From Dendrobium chrysotoxum (Eukaryota; Streptophyta; Magnoliopsida; Asparagales; Orchidaceae), in assembly GCA_019925795.1 (NCBI GenBank), contig CM034315.1, positions 8,804,001-8,868,000 of the forward strand: DNA of 64,000 nucleotides, in the 5' to 3' direction. Position 1 is the first letter of the stretch; every line of letters starts with the position of its first letter. The position numbers and the translations under genes are program-made. Below are positions 25,046-35,840 of the stretch, piece after piece. The notes below the pieces were generated by a model. It ran no database searches, had not been told where the DNA came from, and saw only the letters and a program-made list of their open reading frames with translations.

Positions 25046-26492
25046 TGGTGCAGGACTGAATGTTCAAGTCCAGCAAAGAGAGATTTCTCGCTAGAGTTAA
25101 TTAAAACGCAGCATCATAAACTTTGCAAAACAGTAAGAACGGAAGGCTATTTGAATTAGAAACATGTGAAGTTACTTGAACACTTGCATGTAATGGCTTG
25201 ACATTGCAAATGATAAGATAATTGAGACATAACTCATGTAAACCGTCACAAGCATAACATTCAACAAAGGACAATGCAAGTGAGGTCCTTTCTCTCAAAT
25301 TTAAGTAGAACTGAGAGTGGATAAAATAACAAACTTGCAATGATGTTACCAAGAATGAAGGCTAATCAAGTATCTGGCTAAGAGGAGAATAGTTAAGGAG
25401 AATGGTTTAGATACTCAGCTCAATAAAAACATAGTTAGTCTCCTTGATGGCTATCTTCATATTACTTGCTTCTCTTACAAAATGCTCTCAAATGTCAATG
25501 GGATTCCTCTCTGATGTTGACTGAATTTTAATGTGAATGCTCATTGTTTTCTCCTTTGAGTGTGGCTGATGTGGGAGAGAAAAGTAGTCATTTGGAGAAG
25601 AATTGAAGTGGAAGAGGGAAGGGGAAGGGGAAGGCCAGCTTGGGAAAGGGGAAGGTAGTCAAGGTGACATTAAGTGGAGCTTAGGGAATTGCTTGGGAAT
25701 TCGTGGCAGCACATGGGAAGAGGAGTGGGTAGGCTAGGGATTAGGAAAAAGTAATTAAGGGAAGTTTGATCAATTAATTAAAAGCTTTGAATTGTAATTA
25801 ATTGTGCATGGGTAAGTGGGTAATTACTGTTTGGCTTTGGAAGTGGAAAAGTTGAAACTTAATGAGGGTTGCTTGGGAAGATGGAAAGGTGGTTTGGAAA
25901 TCCCACAAATTAAATGAAAATCTGATTGATTTTCACAATAATTATGCTTGGGAATACCAAGGGTTCAAGTGCATTTAATGTTGGAATATTAAGGGTCACA
26001 AGAGAAGATGAAAGGGAATTTGTTGTTGGTGGTTAGACAGAATTTTGTGGACTGTAAGGGCTGCCAATGGTGGTGGGAGACGCTCAGCTGGTGTAGGAGA
26101 TGGGGGTTGGGCGTTCGGCTAGATAAAAACCAAGAGCCCAAAGGCTGTTGGGTGATGCTTTGCCTTCTCCAAGGACTTCTCATGCTCACACTCTTAATTC
26201 TCCAAGAAAACAAGATCACACAAATCAGAATTTTATAACATAACATCCCCAAAACATTACATGAGGGGGGGGAGCTATATATATAAGCCCAAATAAAGGG
26301 AATAACCAAAAGACAAAAATGCCCATGACACATCACATAAGTAGAGGGCAAAATAGGAAATAAATAAAAGACAACAATAACATAAATAAGTCTCTTACAA
26401 ACAATAAAAACTAGAATTATAACGACTCAATCACGGCCGTAGATCATCGGCCACTCCTACGGTAGACTCTCCAAGGTCCGATGTCCTCATCA
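25046..26492 (-). repeat. LTR 3 (outer 5' LTR)
   Basis: 1447 bp, same ends as the other two. On the minus strand this is the 5' LTR of the compound element and would hold its promoter. The frames at 25101-25352 and 25989-26351 lie inside it and are not genes. Confidence 0.92.
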
Positions 26493-26497
26493 GTTGC
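26493..26497. repeat. target-site duplication, right copy
   Basis: GTTGC follows the terminal TCATCA of the third LTR and matches 11773-11777 exactly. No comparable duplication flanks the middle LTR, which is joined directly to internal regions on both sides. Confidence 0.88.
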
Positions 26498-27320
26498 TTT
26501 TGATATTTATCTTATATATGACACTTAAATAAAAATATGAAAAAATAATTTGAATTTTATTATTTACTTAGTACATATATATTAGAGATATTTATAGGCT
26601 CATTCAAATATATTATATATAAAAAAAAGGTATAGGCAATTTACACAAAATAAATAAATGACTACGGAAGGGAGAAGAGCACATGGATTGTAATCCAATG
26701 GTTAAAAAGGAGACGATCTAATGGCTAAGCTCCTTCTTTGTGTTGAATAGGTAGTATTATTAGTAGTTGCCTAAAGGGACCCATGGCTCCTTTGGGGTGG
26801 GGAACAAAGGCAGAGGTGTGGGACCCCATGATCTTCAACACTCTCCTTCAAATTAGATGGTATAAATCTACAATTCCAAGTTTTTTAATAATTATTCTTG
26901 GACGTGGAATTGCATATTCCTTTGGTGAATATATCAATAAATTGATTTATTGTTGGTATATATGAAATGCAAATGAACTCACTTCCCAATTTCTTTTTTA
27001 TAAAATGTTATCTACCTCTACATGCATATTATAATCATATTATATTGGGTTATGAGCAATGTTAATGATAGATTTATTATCATATTATATTTTAATTGGC
27101 CTTTACCAATTGATTTTGAAATCTTTTAAGGTGATTTTGATGCATATAGATTCCTTGGGTAATTGCTCTAAATTTAAGTTCAACACCATATCTTGAATCA
27201 ATCGGTTGTTTTTTGCTCCTGTTATAGTATCCTAAAGTGTTCTTCTATCAATTGGTGATTCTGCATAATCTGCATCATTATTACCTCAATTTGTCGAGTA
27301 TCCTACTTTTTATAGGGAAT
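26498..27320 (-). mobile_element. decayed Ty1/copia end: LTR part and RNase H remnant
   Basis: On the minus strand, decayed translation of 27320-26860 shows phrases typical of the copia polyprotein C-terminus: SKKQPI, then HFIKKKLGSEFI, then a variant of the conserved DIFTKG box, in more than one frame and with many stops. A purine tract (GAAGGAGAG) follows and the sequence TGTTGAAG begins at 26840 on the minus strand, the expected start of a copia LTR. About 340 bp of putative LTR remain before the gypsy compound element begins. I cannot find the other LTR end, and the gypsy insertion may have interrupted it. Confidence 0.72.
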
Positions 27321-30300
27321 TCATTTTCAAGACTTGATTTAAGTTATTTGAGGACTCTATAAGTAGTTTGAAGCTGAGACTCTTTGAGTCTATACTTGAA
27401 TTGATTACTAAAACTTACTACAAAAGCAATAGCTAGATGGGTGGGATAGTTTAGTTTTTCACTTTTTTTTTTAATGAGTAAAAGCTCAAAATAGTCCACC
27501 GACTATTGATAAATGTTTAATTTAGCCCAAGAGTTTAGCATTGTCCCATTTTAGTCCTTTGACTATTAGAAATTGAGTCAATTTAGTCTCAGAGCCTAAA
27601 ATAAGAATTATAGTTCTCCAAAGTTAAATATGAAGGATATTTTAGGCATTGCAAGTAGATACGAGATTACATTTCTTACATTGGTCTATTTTCTCCATCT
27701 GTGGGTGTTGAATCTCATGGTGATCGCCCGCGATAGCTCGCAGCAGTCTCTGTCTTCGTCTCTGGCTTTCACTCACGGTCTTCGTCGTGAGATGCAAATT
27801 GCTCGTTGTCTCCTTCTTTTGCTATCGTTCGCGGTCACTTGCCCTCTCGCTCGCACCACTTCGCTCGCGGCCTCTTGCATCTTGCTTGCAGCGCGTGCGC
27901 GTTGTCTCCAAGCGTGATGTCTTGCTTGCAACAGCTTGTCGTCAAGCTCACGATCCCTGTATGTCGCAGCACATCACCTTGCTTGCAGCTGCAGGTCTTC
28001 CCTCTCGCACCATTTGATCTCAAGTTCCGTCTCTAGGAAATTATAGTGGGATGACAAGGGATCTTCTTACTTCCATTTTCTCCTACCTCTCTTTCTTTGT
28101 GGTGACCATTCATATCATTTTCTTACATTTTTTTCTTGTATCTTTCCCGTTCTCCATTTACACCAGATTCTTCCCTTCTGAATATAAAATATATAAAAAA
28201 ATTCACTCTGATCTTTTGTGCTGCCCCGCTTCCCATCAATGCACCAATTGAACTTTAGGTCACTCTCTTCTCCAAGTTTGCAGCGCATCATTGGTTTATT
28301 AATTCAGTTTAAAATAAAGATATGCAGGAATTGAACTTTGGTTCTCCAATAGAGGATTAATGAAATTACTTTGAATCGGTAGCAATTTTGATGCTAACTG
28401 CAAATCTTACGAAGCAAAAATTATTTCCTGCCCGTTCATTTTGCTTGGGAGAAATAAACATGAGTGTGCACACAAGCATATCTCAGTCATGAATATGAGC
28501 TGGATTCAGCTTACAAATGCACTATTGTCATGTTTATATCAAGTTGATGATGCTTGCATTACATGTACGTCTTTCCTTTTGATGAATATCACGTTGTTTT
28601 GCTTATATATGACCACGCTATAGTTCCTTGTATGCAGTTGAATTGGGGTAGGTGATGTGCTTGAATGATATGTAGGGTTTTCAGGATTCCAACATAAGAG
28701 TTTTCACAAATAACTTATAATGGCTGACATGATCGAAGGACAAACAGGCAAAATAAATGGGGAGGGCAATTGTTATTTGAATTGTTGCTGATTAATGTTA
28801 TTGAGAACAGGGATAAGGTTACCTAAAACCATTTTAGACTTTTCAGTTGCACAGAACTCGTTGTAGAATGATTTCTCCGTATAGAAAGTGATTTGAGGGT
28901 AAATTTATATTGACTCGGAACCCATATTCTACCCTAGAATCAGTACCTTTAAATGATATTTTTTCCGAATAAAAAAATATCAGGATTCTAATAAGAAGGA
29001 AAATAAAAATTCAAATTTACCATGGGATAGCTCTTTTGTGTAACCGATGCATTTTATTTTATTTTATTTTTTTAATTCATCTCCTGTTAATTCTTTTCTT
29101 GTTAGGTTGATTTCATTTATGTGATACTATGATGCTGCAGTAACTAGTTGTCTTTATATTCATGATCTAATTATCCTTCTTCTATTTGCTGTCTTATCTG
29201 ACGCACCCACTCCAAGTGGAAGGCTAGCGGGGCACAGTAACTATCCCAGCTAAGTTGGAGTCCACCACCTTTGTCTTTTCCTATGGTGTCCATCTCTTTT
29301 TCACCAGGATTGCCCCATCATGGATCTGAGATTCCTCTGGTAATGATTTCATTTTTGCCTTGGTAACTGCTATCTTAGTGACATGATACTTGTACGAAAG
29401 ATTGACAATATTATTTGGGCGCAATGAACTGTTCTAAAAGTTTAGATTAATGGAGTAGACACCACTAAGATTTTATAACCAAAAATCCACTCACCTCCAT
29501 GGATAGATGAACTCATATTACCCACGGCTCAATCTTCAATCATGGCTTGGTGTAGATTCATGGCTTGGTCCTCTACACTAGCCTTTGTGAAATTTGCCAG
29601 TTAGCCTGTTTATTTACAATCTTATGTTTGAATTCAGGGATGTATGGAGATAACACCATTTGTCTCTCCATATTCATGAAGATTTTTTCTAATAATTACA
29701 TGATATTAATAGAAGTCAAGCTGTCACAAACCCCTGGTATTTGTCTATAAATCCCTTTCAGCATGAATGTTGCTTGATAGCCTCACTGAAATGAGCTTAT
29801 TCTTTGCTGAAGCTTTCAATAGCTGAATGCTTTTTTCTTTTTGGCTCTCAATGGCCTTTGTAACTGAAACCACTTAGAGGCAATCTTTTTTCCTTTCCAT
29901 CACTTTCTACCATTCTTCCATAGAGACAGCTTTGGCCACATGGAGAAGCTTCATTTTTTATCGGTTGGGGGACAGGAAGTTGATCTCTCCCAATTCTTGT
30001 TTCTGTAATGTTACACTATTGACTTCCAGGGTTTCTTTCACATGATCTGCTATCAGATTTAAATGTGCCAACTAATCAATTGGCTGCAGTTGTGCTTCTG
30101 CCATTCCATCCCAGGATGTTATACATGTGGTGGAACCTACATGGCATACATGTCTCCTGGCAAATGTACCCATGAGAACCACGGAAAGCTTCTCTCTTTC
30201 TCTCTCTCTCTCTCCATCTTTTGTTAAACCATTTCTGATATGATTAATGCTCGTCAAAGCTGCATGTGCGTGTCGAGCGCTTATTCCAATGCACTTGTAT

Positions 30301-31489
30301 ATGAGTGTGTCATGTCCACACTGCAGCTTGATTAGCTTCATGAAATTTAAAGCATTTGAAGCATCCTAGTTGGGCGAACCTTCTTTTAATTTCCAAGTGC
30401 CTCCATTACTCTATCTAGACTGGCTTGTCGTAACAAAGAAGATCACCACCTTTAAATATACCTGATAAATATTTCTCCTGTGCCCAGGGGTTATAAAAGT
30501 TTGAACATTAATCCAACCTCAACCCATTGAAGTTCACTTTAAAGAGAACTTTCTACAATGAGTGATCAAAACAATCTTGTAGGATAATGGGGAAAACTTT
30601 TTCCAAGCAAAGTGAAATGTATTATTTCTTTGATAAAATTTATATATTTATGATAACAAGTCTTTAATTTTGATGTTGCAGTAAGTTAAAGCTCTAGCAA
30701 CTATTCCTAGGGGCCTTTTATGATGGAGGCCAGCGCGACCTACCGTTCAAGCGCACCGCTTTCTCGTCCTTCCATCCATTCAAAAAAGCAAAGAACTCTA
30801 TACTTGTCAGAGGATTATGGAGCAAGTAATCAGTTTCCTATTCCCTAATAAGCAGCAACACCTTTGGTTGAATATTTCTATAAGCTTTTACATTGAAGAA
30901 TAGAGCCATTTAAGCTTTTCCATTGGAGGTCATTCATCCCCTTCCAATTCCAGTCTCATCTAAACATGCTTTTTGAGAAAGTGATGGGAACTCTTTTGAT
31001 TTATTAGTTTTCTTTCCTGTAATCAGTGATCATTTTTTCTTCACAAATCTCTCTTTGTCACTTCTTTCTGGTCATTGTGGATAGTGATGCTGTCTCCAAC
31101 TATTGGAATGGTTATGAAATAACTCAACTGACATGATCAATTGTCTCTGTGTTACCTTTTTATCATGATTTGAGTCCACTTATTGATCATAAGGGGTCTA
31201 ATTACTTGGAAAATGAATGTTGACAATTCCTTTTAGATGAATAATACTATTGGTGGTGCTTGATGTTAGAAATGGCTTTTTATTTTATTTCTCCCTTTCC
31301 ATTGGTATTGAACCCTTTGAAGGGAGGGTTTGGCTTTTTTGGGATAATGGATTAGTCATAATTTATGGTGGTAAACACTATTGCAATTTCCTTTTAGTTG
31401 ATTTTGATTTTGATGAGATTTGTGATGTCTTATCTTTGAGATTGAGCTCACACTTGGCCTTTGGCTTCTAGATTTTGATCGAATGCTAA
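27321..31489. other. gene-free stretch, unassigned
   Basis: About 4.2 kb without a supported gene. A block at 27480-27610, with CTCAAAATAGTCC and TTTGACTATTAGAAATTGAG, resembles a dispersed plant repeat. 27715-28010 is unusually GC-rich, with repeated CGCTCGC/CTTGC words and frames on both strands lacking domains. A (CT) run lies near 30190-30215, and a moderately GC-rich patch near 29195-29330. Frames at 27630-27917, 29565-29750 and 30072-30341 have no recognisable domain. Exons of an unrecognised gene cannot be excluded. Confidence 0.4.
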
Positions 31490-31582
31490 GATTTCGTTTG
31501 ATACAATTTTCTTACTGCTTTTAAATTTTTTTTACTAAAAAATAACTTTAGAAATAAGTAAAAATTTGTTCCAAATGAAACC
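31490..31582. mobile_element. Tourist-like MITE, family 1
   Basis: A 93-bp foldback element with ends GATTTCGTTTG and CAAATGAAACC, flanked by TAA on both sides. Three-base TAA/TTA duplications and GGCTTCGTTTGG-like ends are typical of Tourist (PIF/Harbinger-related) MITEs. It has no coding capacity. Confidence 0.8.
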
Positions 31583-31585
31583 TAA

Positions 31586-32093
31586 ATGATTGAAAAAAAA
31601 TTGGCTCAAAATATTCTAATTTATTTATTTTTTTTTTATCAGAATGGGTTATTCTTAAAATTATTGAATTTTATGAATGGAGGTGCAAATATATTTGATC
31701 TATAAATAAATGAAGTTTATATATTACATAAGAAAGATATCAACATCTCTATTTCAAAATTTGGTTTTAATAATAGACAAGAAAAAGTTAGGGTTTTGTT
31801 TGATTCTATCTTTATTTTTTATTTTTATTTTTTTAACAATCCTTATTTAGATTTAAAACATGTAAAAAAAATGTTCTCATTTTAGATATGTATATGCCCA
31901 CCCAATCATAATTCATAATTGCCAATCTAATCACACCTTGGTAAGTGGGGTTCATTGACAGCCCATCTTTAGTAACAGTAGAACATATCAATGCTGATGA
32001 TGGAGCTCAATAGTGACTATGTTTGAGCTCATGGTTGAAGATGGTAGAGTTTAATCTAACTAGGAATTGAAAAAGGCTGAATCAACTATTGAT
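31586..32093. other. AT-rich spacer, no gene
   Basis: Nothing recognisable beyond poly-A/T runs between two MITEs. Confidence 0.5.
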
Positions 32094-32096
32094 TTA

Positions 32097-32225
32097 GGCT
32101 TCGGTTCGGATGGTTTTCTTACTACTTTCTAAACTAGTTTTTTAGTGCAAATTTTTTTTTTTAAAAATTTTTTGTATTAAAAAGTTGCTTTATAAAACAG
32201 TACGAAAGCTGTTTCAAATGAAGCC
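32097..32225. mobile_element. Tourist-like MITE, family 1
   Basis: A 129-bp foldback element starting GGCTTCGGTTCGGATGG and ending TTTCAAATGAAGCC, flanked by TTA on both sides (32094-32096 and 32226-32228). Between the ends, the TACTTTCTAAA arm is mirrored by TTTATAAAACAGTA. Confidence 0.85.
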
Positions 32226-32228
32226 TTA

Positions 32229-34379
32229 GGTATTCATAATTTAGCTTGGACAATACTATTTATTCAACTATTGATTTGATTATTTTTAAGCAAGTTGAAC
32301 CCCCAATCTCTTCTTTTAGAGGTTGATATGTCACCAGTAAATTTATTAGATGAAGCACATATCTTAATGCAATATATGAATCAGAATTTTGTAGAATCAG
32401 CACAGAGAAATATGAATGAATTTTGCAGTCAAAATTATAGAAAAAAATGTGCATTTTGATAAGATGGATGTAATAAGCTTAAGATTGTTTGATTAGGATG
32501 GTATTAAGACTCTTAAATGCTTGAAAATAGTATATGATTAAAGAGGGTCAACATGAGATAAACAATTGAATGTTTGAGACTATAAAAAAAATGTTTAAAC
32601 AAAAGGTCTCAACGAAAAATTTATATAAATAGGCTCTCATTCCATATATCCAAGGAGATTGGGATTCCAAGTGAGATAATCCAAAGTTGTACGTGATAGC
32701 AATTGACGTTCATCATTGACGTCAGCATAAGGCACACATTTGCTATTGATACCAGCGTCATCGTTTACCTCAACATCAACACAAACGACTGTCATGTCCT
32801 AAAAGTCTTTTGAATATTCTTCTTAATAATATACCTACATTTGTGAAAAAATAAAGTAGAAAAGCATATGGGCTTATCATAGCATCCTTATCTATGTTTA
32901 TTATAAAGTATAAATTTCTTTCTAAAGAAGGAATATCAATTAAGAAGAAATTGTATTCATTATTAATAATCTTAGGAATCCTATTAGCTAGGATGCTTAA
33001 TTGTATTGAGATAAGCATTATTTGATGGTAGTGGGTGACCTTTTGGTAAGAGTAAGGCTATGAATTTTTGGTGTAATATTTGAGGATGAATTATAGAGTT
33101 TATGGTGGAATAGTGAAAGGTTTAGTAGAAGTCATAGGAAAGCTAGGACTAGCCAAATTGGGCTAATTCAGGATGATTTGGAAGTTCGCTTTGAGAAATG
33201 GGTTGAAGGTTGGGTAAACAATTGAAAATGCTTCTAGAGGGTTAGCTGAAGATGTGTACTAATATGAACTAGATGGTTAAATTTGGTGGAGTTTAAGTAG
33301 GTATCAAGGAATTGGGAATATGACTAGGTCATAGTCTTTCTTAGTCAACCGAATGCTATAGGTTGGATTTAGAGCGTTTGTGAGGCCTTGGGTGATGGGT
33401 GATTGATCTTGGAATAGGCTTGAGATGTAGAGAGAGATGGAAGATGATTTAAAGTAGGTGTTCGAGGTGGAGAAGCAAATAAACTTAAGATAAAAAGAAT
33501 AACTGCAGTATCTCATCAAAGAAAAAGATAAATTTGAAGCCATCAATCACCAAGCAAAATAAGAAAGAGTATTTCTCCATTAAAATGGAGAGAAAATAAA
33601 GAAAGGGAGGGGGATTGGTGGTCACTAATAAAACATGAGTTAAATCACTTCCATCATGAAAATCATTCATCGTATTTATGTTTATTATATTATATTAATA
33701 CCTTCTCCAATTACTATAAATGCATTGTTTACAACCTATAACTCACATTGCTCGAATCATTTCAGCAGGGTTAAGTCTAATGGTTTAATCTTTCATAAAA
33801 TTTTCAAGTGAAATATTATATGTTTCATATGAGCTACTCTTAAATTTTTTGTATGCATCTGAATTTTGTGTAATGGTAAGACAATAAACGCTATTGTTTT
33901 CTACCCTGTGAATATTCCAGCACACAATAAAAATAAGTAATAGTAATATTAAGTCATATTTACTTCTACTTAGATATATATATAAGTTTGAGTGTAAGGA
34001 TAGCCTTATCTTTTTTGCTTCTTTATTTAATGAAATTGTTAATGTGTTCATTTAAGATTATTGTTCCTTATTATTTTAGTTTTTTAGAATTTTATAGTAT
34101 TTGATAATTTAATTTTGTGTTTGATGAGATTTACAATTAAATTCCTATTTTACCCCCCTTTAAGACATAAATAGATTTTTTTTAAACTAATAAAATGATC
34201 TCACATCACCATTCCTTTTGTCAACAATTATGAGCACTAAGATTATCAATTTGACTCTTAAAATTAAAAATCATATAAAAATCAAATTGGCTTTGATTTA
34301 AACTAAGCTTGAATCAAAATTAATGAGCTAATTAAAGTTCTTTGAATAAAATTGAATTAATATTAGCATAAGTGTAAGT
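32229..34379. other. AT-rich spacer, no gene
   Basis: No supported gene. Minus-strand frames at 32776-33018, 33304-33546 and 33785-34051 are low-complexity hydrophobic translations of AT-rich DNA. A patch at 32695-32790 rich in CATCA, GACGTCA and CAACATCAA resembles the spacer repeats at 43500-44090. Confidence 0.45.
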
Positions 34380-34795
34380 GACTCAAGGTGATTGGTGAGT
34401 CAGCTTGAGCTCGGCTCAATGAATGATCATGAGCTAATCTTGATGAGCTAATGAGTCAACTTTGAATCAAAATTTAACTCGACTTATTAGCACCCTAGCA
34501 AGCTAGTTTTAAAAAAATATTAATATAAAATGCACTTAAAATATATTAGAATTCAGAAGCTCATGTATAAAACTATTAAAAAAATTTAAAATTTATATTC
34601 CACCTTTTTATATTAAGTAGTTTTTATTTTTTAATAATTTTATTATTATTATTACTTGAATCATAATTATTTTTTCTCTTTCGTTATAAAAGAGCCAGTT
34701 TGAACTCGTAGAATATTTAAGCTCGAGCTTGATTAATTAATCAAGCTCGAGCTCAAATTACGAACGACTCGGTCGAACTCATTTACAACCCTAAT
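34380..34795. repeat. hAT-like non-autonomous repeat fragment
   Basis: Subterminal stretches rich in GAGCTCGAGC and GAGCTTGA words lie at both sides (34405-34500 and 34715-34760). The right end is CATTTACAACCCTAA; its reverse, TTAGGGTTGTAAATG, is typical of a common group of plant hAT-type elements. I could not locate the left end or a duplication. Confidence 0.5.
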
Positions 34796-34799
34796 TTTA

Positions 34800-35469
34800 A
34801 TTACTATTATTAGTTAAAATCTTAAAAACCTAAGTTTGCAATATTTATAAAGTATAGAATCCCATGATAAGAGGACATGGAGGGTACTATTTAACCCCCA
34901 CAAAGCTATAACTAAAGATAGTGACTGATAGAGACCCCTAATCTCTTTGTTAACCAAACCACCCACAACGGTGGGCCCCACACATTCACATAGCACAGAA
35001 GCGTTCAGTGTTTCTGCTCATCACCGGTTCAAAGATGGCCATCAAATGTGACGGCTCACCCATGAATCGGTTGGGCTTGCACCATCCGGTTCAACCGCTT
35101 CCTTCTATCTTTTTACACTTGAGTTAATTTTTATCCAAATTTTATAAATTTAATCATTAAAATACTCTTTTGACCTTAATAAATATAATAAAATAGTTTT
35201 TTTCATATTTTTCAAATAAAATTTTAGATATGTAATAAATTTATATAAGATTTGTTATGGGAACAATATTTCTCTATGTTGTTTTATTTTATTTTTTTTA
35301 CATTTTAGATAAGTTTTTCTAATATAAGTAATTATGTTTTTTATTAGGCTTTATTAAGTAAAAAATCAAATATATTTTTATAATATATTATTTTTATTGG
35401 ATATATTTTATATATTATATAGGATATTGAGTTGAAAATGAGAGAAACACTAAATAGCAATGTATAAAC
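34800..35469. other. spacer with a small GC-richer patch
   Basis: 34960-35105 is GC-richer and contains two ACCGGTTCA/CCGGTTCAA words; the rest is AT-rich. No gene is seen. Confidence 0.45.
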
Positions 35470-35840
35470 AAGTCCAGTTAAATTTGAGTCACTATTAGCT
35501 TAAGCTTGAGCTCAAGCTCGACCTCGACCTCAAGCTTACTTATATGAGTTCGAGCCAGCTCAAAAACTAGCTGGCTGGCTCAAAACAAATAAAAATTACA
35601 AAAAAAAGAGAAATTAAAATATAAATAATAAAAAAATATTTGATATAAAAAATAAGATAATTTTTTAAATATTATGATTATTTTATACTTAAAATTTTAA
35701 ATTTTAATATATTTTAAATATATTTTATAATAATGTTTTAAAATGAATTAATTTATAAGCTAATAAATCTTAATAAAATTAGTTATAATTTGACTCGTTA
35801 GTTCATGAAATTTAGCTCATAAATTATTTACTCACATCTC
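35470..35840. repeat. second hAT-like repeat fragment of the same type
   Basis: Again shows AAGCTTGAGCTCAAGCTCGA with GAGTTCGAGCCAGCTC at the left and TTTAGCTCATAAATT at the right, around an AT-rich core, much like 34380-34795. Ends and duplication are not resolved. Confidence 0.45.

Larger units (their letters stand above)
11778..26492 (-). mobile_element. compound Ty3/gypsy chromovirus, LTR-internal-LTR-internal-LTR
   Basis: Three LTRs (11778-13225, 18420-19847, 25046-26492) alternate with two internal regions of about 5.2 kb, all oriented on the minus strand. The outer flanks are the same 5-bp duplication, GTTGC (11773-11777 and 26493-26497), so the whole 14.7 kb occupies one insertion site. 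Gene order in each internal region, read on the minus strand, is gag with zinc knuckle, protease, reverse transcriptase, RNase H, integrase and chromodomain, which defines a chromovirus. Every gene is broken by stops or frameshifts in both copies, and several lesions are shared. The simplest origin is unequal recombination between the two LTRs of one element already in place; insertion of a tandem cDNA would give the same layout. The clade within chromoviruses is not assigned. Confidence 0.93.

Noticed and set aside
11778..26492. Nested insertion of one gypsy element in another
   Set aside because: The middle LTR joins both internal regions directly with correct primer-site and purine-tract positions, and no inner target duplication is present.
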